Below, in pieces: positions 59,681-64,000 of a DNA stretch of 64,000 nucleotides. Below the pieces are notes generated by a model. It was not told the origin of the DNA. It was given only the letters and a program-made list of their open reading frames with translations, and did no database searches. The position numbers and the translations under genes were made by a program. Source of the DNA: Diaphorobacter sp. HDW4A. GTDB taxonomy: Bacteria > Pseudomonadota > Gammaproteobacteria > Burkholderiales > Burkholderiaceae_C. The stretch lies in NCBI RefSeq assembly GCF_011305995.1, contig NZ_CP049910.1:2976001-3040000 (forward strand), read 5' to 3'. Positions within the stretch are counted from its first letter, which is position 1, and the number at the start of each line of letters is the position of its first letter.

Positions 59681-61261
59681 ATGAGCAACACATTTCATTT
59701 TCTTGGCGAACCACTTCTTGAATTCGGGCATGGTCAAACCGCCGAAGACCCACACGATGGACTTGCCCTCTTCGGACCGGCCGAGGCGAAACAGCAGCTC
59801 CCAGATAACATTGTTCTTGGAACCGCGAGTGGCATAGAGGCTTGGAAAAATTGGTGCGCCGCGTTGAACGCGCCTGCCTCCTGTATCGACCCTGCCCGGC
59901 ATAGGGCTTGGCCTCCGTTTCCAGGATTTGACGTGGCGTTCGGCACCAGATGGCCATTGCCCGTTCGGAGCTATTCCATCAACGCAGAGAAGCTCTCAGA
60001 AGCGTCACGTAAAGCCGATAAACACGAGCGCGCATTTGCGGTCACCGGCCTATACATGGAGCAGGCGGAAAAACTAGGAAAGCTCGATTCACGTCCCGCA
60101 CTGGCCATCTGCGTGGTTCCCGACGAAGTGTTTGAGAACTGTCGCCCGAACTCAATCATTCCGCTTAGTAAGCGTAGCGATGCTGGACGAAGCCGAATTG
60201 AGCGCTCCTTCTTGGAGCAGGCAATCGTTGACCGGGATACCGGGCAGCAGGGAATGTTCGACGACTTTGAGGACGCGGCGGTGACCGCGGTGCGCGAGTC
60301 CTTAGAAACGTTCGAAGAATCTCGTAGCTATTCGCCAGACTTCCGCCGGCAGCTCAAGGGTCGATTGATGGGACTAGACCTGCCAGTCCAAATCATCAAG
60401 GAGTCAACGCTTCACATTACGTCAAAGGTGCGTCTCGGCGAAAAAGGGGAGAACCCGCTTTCCGACCGGCTGTGGAATTTCGGCACTGCCATCTACTACA
60501 AGTGCGGCGCGAAGCCATGGAAAACGCCTTGGGCTCGAGAAGGTGTCTGCTACGTTGGCCTTGCATATAAGCTCGCTGAGAACAAGCGAACCGCATGCTG
60601 CGCAGCACAGATGTTCTTGGACAGCGGTGATGGCGTTGTTTTCGTCGGTGAGTTCGGTGCTTGGTACTCAGCCAAAACGGGTGAATTTCATCTTCCGCCA
60701 GAAAAGGCTGAAGCGCTTCTGCGCGGCACCATAGAGACCTACCAGGAGCAGGACGGTCGACCACTGAAGGAGATTTTCCTGCATACCCACTCAGGTGTAA
60801 GTCCAGAGGAATACAAGGGATTTTTGAAGGCTGTTCCAGAAGGCGTGAAGCTCATCTCGATTCGTGTCCGTCAAGATCGTGGCGGTCAGCGCTTGTACCG
60901 CTACGACGACCATCCAGATGTAGGGAAACGAGGCCAGTATCCAGTCCAGCGTGGCGTTTTCTGGCAGCGGACAGACCGCCACGGTCTTCTTTACACCAAT
61001 GGCTTTAAAGCTCGCATCGCAAGCTACGACGGCTTCGAGATTCCTGTACCTCTCTCAATAACCATTCAATTTGGAGAAGGTGACATTGTTCAAGTGGCCA
61101 AAGACATCCTGGGATTGACCAAGTTGAACTACAACTCGTGCCAGCTTGGGGAAGGTCGGCCTATCACTATCAAGTACTCCGACCGAGTTGGCGAAATTAT
61201 TCTTGCAAATCCTGGCCTTCCCCAGACCAGTTGGAAGCACAATTTCAAGTACTACGCTTAA
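59681..61261 (+). CDS. ago: Short prokaryotic Argonaute, catalytically inactive
   Basis: A 526-residue protein without N and PAZ domains. After a leader of about 130 residues comes the MID domain (ALAICVVPDEVFENC, DLPVQIIKESTLHI) and then PIWI (LWNFGTAIYYKCGAKPWKTP, REGVCYVGLAYKLAENK, EIFLHTHSGVSPEEYKGF, to KHNFKYYA). The first catalytic Asp is lacking (Ala295 in YVGLAYKL) and the third position has His, so it should not cut its target. In family systems guide-target recognition switches on the partner protein. GGAG lies 8 bp before the ATG. Longer than typical short Argonautes (about 450-500) because of its leader. Confidence 0.9.
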   Translation: MSNTFHFLGEPLLEFGHGQTAEDPHDGLALFGPAEAKQQLPDNIVLGTASGIEAWKNWCAALNAPASCIDPARHRAWPPFPGFDVAFGTRWPLPVRSYSINAEKLSEASRKADKHERAFAVTGLYMEQAEKLGKLDSRPALAICVVPDEVFENCRPNSIIPLSKRSDAGRSRIERSFLEQAIVDRDTGQQGMFDDFEDAAVTAVRESLETFEESRSYSPDFRRQLKGRLMGLDLPVQIIKESTLHITSKVRLGEKGENPLSDRLWNFGTAIYYKCGAKPWKTPWAREGVCYVGLAYKLAENKRTACCAAQMFLDSGDGVVFVGEFGAWYSAKTGEFHLPPEKAEALLRGTIETYQEQDGRPLKEIFLHTHSGVSPEEYKGFLKAVPEGVKLISIRVRQDRGGQRLYRYDDHPDVGKRGQYPVQRGVFWQRTDRHGLLYTNGFKARIASYDGFEIPVPLSITIQFGEGDIVQVAKDILGLTKLNYNSCQLGEGRPITIKYSDRVGEIILANPGLPQTSWKHNFKYYA

Positions 61262-61303
61262 CGGCCATCGAGCAGCCGCTGGTGAGGTCGTAGGTGAAGG
61301 GCC

Positions 61304-61353
61304 GCAACCGCTGCAGAGCCGAAATTGGTGCTTTGGGGCCTGCTTCAGGCTGG
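61304..61353. repeat. 50-bp direct repeat, right copy, flanking the Argonaute operon
   Basis: Counterpart of 57589-57638 (86 percent identical), 43 bp after the Argonaute stop codon. It is followed by GGTTGCCGACAGTCACTGGA-type intergenic sequence. The rest of 61262-61600 holds no gene. Confidence 0.85.
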
Positions 61354-61600
61354 TTGCCGACAGTCACTGGACAACCGCTGAACGACTGCCGTGAGAAAGA
61401 CCAGAGAGTCAAAAGCATTGCCATTTTTCGGCCTCAACACTCATTATTACCAATGAGCGCCCTCCCTCGTGCCTCAAAGCTACAGTCGCTTTTACTCGAA
61501 AGTGCCCACTCAAACGTAAGAAAGGATTGTCAAGTCATAGATCCTTTGGCGATTCTCTTCTAGAGATGGGTTAATACTGCCGGGCGCACCACCCTCCAAT

Positions 61601-62053
61601 TCAACTAATGCGTTCAGATTCGCTTCTTGTCACTGATTCAGGGTTCGGTACTAATGGAAGCCATCGGGTATGCGCTTCCCACGAAATAGCACGAGTCGAC
61701 TCAGCCAAAAGGCGGGTCTTCTCTACCTCATCAACACTGAATTCTCCAAGGTTAAACTGATATCTGCAAAGTGCGTCTTCAATTTTTCGCTGACTATCTC
61801 TATAAATTGCCCACAAATGCTGCGGCTTCCTGAGCTGCAGCCAAGCAGTACTTGCCGCGACGACCAAGGAAAGGCATGATGGAATTATTTTCCCTACAAT
61901 TAAACCATCCCCCAACATCACAAACATGGGACTAAGCAAGCTAAATGTGACAATGATGGAAAAGAAGAAAAGCGATTCTAATTTATTGTGATCTGCCTTG
62001 GTCCGAAAATGATTTATAGCAGCATTCGCAAGTTCGACTGCATCAGTGGTCAT
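61601..62053 (-). CDS. SLATT-type two-helix membrane effector
   Basis: A 150-residue protein. N-terminal helix (DAVELANAAINHFRTKADHN), two transmembrane helices (SLFFFSIIVTFSLLSPMFVM and IPSCLSLVVAASTAWLQLR), then a long cytoplasmic helix (IYRDSQRKIEDALCRYQFNL) typical of SLATT domains. SLATT proteins are predicted pore-forming effectors in nucleotide-signalling conflict systems. Its ATG overlaps the stop of the phosphorylase gene (ATGA), so translation was coupled to it. The IS inserted upstream probably cuts off its promoter and coupling. Confidence 0.8.
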   Translation of the reverse strand: MTTDAVELANAAINHFRTKADHNKLESLFFFSIIVTFSLLSPMFVMLGDGLIVGKIIPSCLSLVVAASTAWLQLRKPQHLWAIYRDSQRKIEDALCRYQFNLGEFSVDEVEKTRLLAESTRAISWEAHTRWLPLVPNPESVTRSESERIS

Positions 62054-62129
62054 TGAGGCACCTCAAAATGGTTTTTAACTGCAGAGATCATAAAATTAGC
62101 TGATATAAAGCTACCGTATGCGTGCAGAG

Positions 62130-63162
62130 GGCTTTGTTGCACAAATCCGGGCCGCAGCGGTAGTAGGCTCGGATGATGAGTGAGACGAACTGGGGACGGC
62201 GCAAGTACCGCACCACAAACTGGAAGGCGTACAACGCAGCACTGAAGGCTAGAGGCGACTTGAGCATCTGGCTGGATAAAGACATGCAGTGGCTGGCTCC
62301 TGCGAGCGGCAAGCGTGGGCGCAACCAGACGTTCTCAGATGCGTCCATCCAGTTTTGCCTGACCATCAAATGCTTGTTTGGCTTGCCCCTGCGTCAGACA
62401 TTGGGGCTGGTGCAGTCGCTGCTCAAAATGGCTGGCCTACCTTGGGCAGCCCCCGACTACAGCACGGTGTGTCGCAGACAAAAAGGTATAAATGTTCAGG
62501 TGCACTACCGCCCAAGTGGCAACGGCTTGCACATGCTTGCCGACTCCACAGGGATCAAGTTCTTGGGTGAAGGCGAGTGGAAAACAAAGAAGCACGGCGC
62601 CGAGCGGCGCCGTCAGTGGCGCAAGGTGCACCTTGGCATAGATGCAGAAAATATGCAGATACGGGCCATGGTGGTGACCACCAATGAAGTTGGTGATTCA
62701 CCAGTAGCTGCAGGGCTACTGGGCCAAATACCAAGCCATGAAATAGTTGCCAGCTTTACAGGCGATGGCGCGTACGACACAAAAGACGTGCATGAAGCCT
62801 GCCACCACCGCAAAGCCATCCCCGTCATTCCTCCTCGCAAAGGCGCAAGGTTGCGCAAAGGTCTGGCATTCGCGCATCGCAACGAAGCGGTCAAAGCGTG
62901 CAAGAAGTTGGGCCGTACTATTTGGAAGCGCTGGAGCGGCTACCACCGTCGGTCCTTGGTGGAGACGAAGATGAACTGCTTGAAGCGCCTAGGCGAGAAG
63001 GTGATGGCTAGGACGTTTGAGCGACAGGTGGCCGAGCTCAATGTCCGGGCATCCATCCTCAATCGCTTCACCGAGCTGGGCACGCCCCAGACGGTGGCCG
63101 TGGCATAACTACGTCTGGGGTTTGGGGAGACTTAGCCTCAGACCGATTTATGCAACAAAGCC
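62130..63162 (+). mobile_element. IS903-group (IS5 family) insertion sequence, complete
   Basis: 1033 bp. Terminal inverted repeats GGCTTTGTTGCA (62130-62141) and TGCAACAAAGCC (63151-63162). Flanked by the 9-bp direct repeat CGTGCAGAG (62121-62129 and 63163-63171), the duplication length of the IS903 group. The exact duplication shows a recent, single insertion. Confidence 0.95.
62173..63108 (+). CDS. IS903-group transposase
   Basis: A 311-residue DDE transposase. MMSETNWGRRKYRTTNWKAY is the usual start; TIKCLFGLPLRQTLGLVQSL, HMLADSTGIKFLGEGEW (first Asp), FTGDGAYDTKDVHE (second Asp) and SLVETKMNCLKRLGEKVMAR (Glu) form the catalytic core. Full length and intact, so the element may still be mobile. 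Confidence 0.95.
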   Translation: MMSETNWGRRKYRTTNWKAYNAALKARGDLSIWLDKDMQWLAPASGKRGRNQTFSDASIQFCLTIKCLFGLPLRQTLGLVQSLLKMAGLPWAAPDYSTVCRRQKGINVQVHYRPSGNGLHMLADSTGIKFLGEGEWKTKKHGAERRRQWRKVHLGIDAENMQIRAMVVTTNEVGDSPVAAGLLGQIPSHEIVASFTGDGAYDTKDVHEACHHRKAIPVIPPRKGARLRKGLAFAHRNEAVKACKKLGRTIWKRWSGYHRRSLVETKMNCLKRLGEKVMARTFERQVAELNVRASILNRFTELGTPQTVAVA

Positions 63163-64000
63163 CGTGCAGAGCATCATTCTTTTCCGTCCCACACATATCT
63201 ACAACGGTTTTGGCGCATATACAGGGCGGCATGCTGGTTGATAATTCTGCCGCCCGTTGTATAGCATAGACTTCCATGTCAAGCGCTGTCACCTTGCGAT
63301 GCACTTGTTCCACCTGCTGCAAGTAAGTTTCACTAGCTATCACTGCCGAGCCGCTTGTGAATATACATACCTCCGGCAAGCTTTCGACTTTCGGCCGCTC
63401 GCCAGTAAACCCAGCTTCAAGGCTGCTGATGAGCTGATCCGAAGCGGCAAGTGCCTTTAGGCGAACGAGGGTGGCATGATCTGTGGAGACTTGATAAGGC
63501 TCATGGAGAAATCCATCAGTTGACCACTTTCCAGATTGATACTCGTAAGACATGCTAGATATGAGCAGCTGCCCTAAGCTTGCGCGCTTCTGAAACCCGC
63601 CACAAATACCGCTCATCCCGATCAAAGTTGGCCGGAATCGTTCGATGCAAATGGCAGCAGTGATGGCTGCATTGACTAATCCCATCTGAGGCAGCAACAC
63701 TGCCGTTCCTCGGCGTCCACCAATCGTGAAATCTAAACAATCGATACCTGCTCTTATAGCCGGATTGCAATCAAGCAGCGTTGCATATGGATTTCGCTCC
63801 TCTCGCAGAGCGCAAAATAAAACAAAATCAAACCGCGTGTTCTTACGCAACTGGACAAGCAAATGGTCTAAAGTAGACTGCCAACTGCGCTTTTCTGCAT
63901 AGTTCGCCAAAATACAACCACTTGCCTCATAAATTCCTCTCAACTCGGGAAATTCGTCGGGATACGAACTAATCGCGAGCATAAGGGCGTTAACTTTGCC

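Larger units (their letters stand above)
62050..64000 (-). pseudogene. Nucleoside phosphorylase-domain protein, interrupted by IS903-group element (5' end outside window)
   Basis: The gene enters from the right edge and reads to 63163, is split by the IS (62130-63162), and resumes to a TGA at 62050-62052. Rejoined, the frame is intact. The domain has FDFVLFCALREERNPYATLL, QMGLVNAAITAAICIERFRP, GMSGICGGFQ, TALDMEVYAIQRAAELS and, beyond the IS, AYGSFISANFMISAVKNHFE. This is the PNP/UDP phosphorylase (MTA/SAH nucleosidase) superfamily. The part before it (VNALMLAISSYPDEFPELRG) looks like the end of a receiver-type domain. As it stands the last 24 residues are replaced by about 31 IS-encoded ones. 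Confidence 0.85.

Noticed and set aside
57846..61261. Ordinary SPARTA system
   Set aside because: The partner has an additional N-terminal nuclease-like domain before the TIR domain, so it is not a plain TIR-APAZ protein.
1..64000. CRISPR arrays, tRNA or rRNA genes
   Set aside because: No regularly spaced repeats and no tRNA- or rRNA-like sequence were noticed on reading; a covariance search could not be run.

Overview
The window looks like accessory DNA of a betaproteobacterium of the order Burkholderiales, probably Comamonadaceae (Comamonas, Delftia or Acidovorax type). The basis is the high GC content, the proteins resembling those of that family, a P2-like prophage with tail proteins of the Burkholderiales type, and IS5, IS66 and IS903-group elements. 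No rRNA, tRNA, CRISPR array or housekeeping operon was seen, so the placement rests on gene flavour only. Nearly the whole window is mobile or recently acquired.

Region 1 (1-24.4 kb) is the structural half of a P2-like prophage. It runs on the minus strand from the scaffold/protease gpO (21.2 kb) down to the tape measure gpT, which leaves the window at position 1. The gpP-gpQ pair diverges on the plus strand. All head, lysis, baseplate, fibre, sheath and tube functions can be recognised, including a gpE/gpE' programmed frameshift and a nested Rz/Rz1 pair. The portal gene carries a frameshift. The early genes (replication A, cox, repressor, integrase) expected beyond cos are absent, so on this side the prophage is a remnant.

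Region 2 (24.8-30.3 kb) and region 6 (46.4-51.75 kb) are two diverged copies, in the same orientation, of one module. It holds an XRE regulator facing an operon of glycine-zipper protein, DUF932 protein, YqaJ exonuclease, a metal-binding or recombination-directionality-like protein, and an unknown protein. Both copies carry terminator-like hairpins at the same three intergenic positions.

Region 3 (30.4-33 kb) holds a complete IS5-family element with a 4-bp target duplication and an integron-type gene cassette bounded by two attC-like sites. Region 4 (33.7-40.1 kb) is a stress-type cluster (universal stress protein, beta-CASP metallo-beta-lactamase, zinc alcohol dehydrogenase, DUF4010 membrane protein) followed by two small unknown proteins. 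Region 5 (40.2-46.1 kb) is a merR-merT-merP set with a GDCCVxC-type protein and no merA, an IS66 element abutting merR, a lipoprotein and a DUF2628 membrane protein.

Region 7 (52-64 kb) is a defence island. It contains a NERD nuclease-helicase, a two-reverse-transcriptase locus of the DRT type 3 kind, and an operon encoding a nuclease-TIR-APAZ protein with a catalytically dead short prokaryotic Argonaute. That operon is bracketed by a 50-bp direct repeat. The island ends with a nucleoside-phosphorylase plus SLATT membrane-effector pair whose first gene is broken by an IS903-group element with a 9-bp target duplication. The Argonaute operon, the DRT3 locus with its possible noncoding RNA, and the broken SLATT pair are the most interesting contents.
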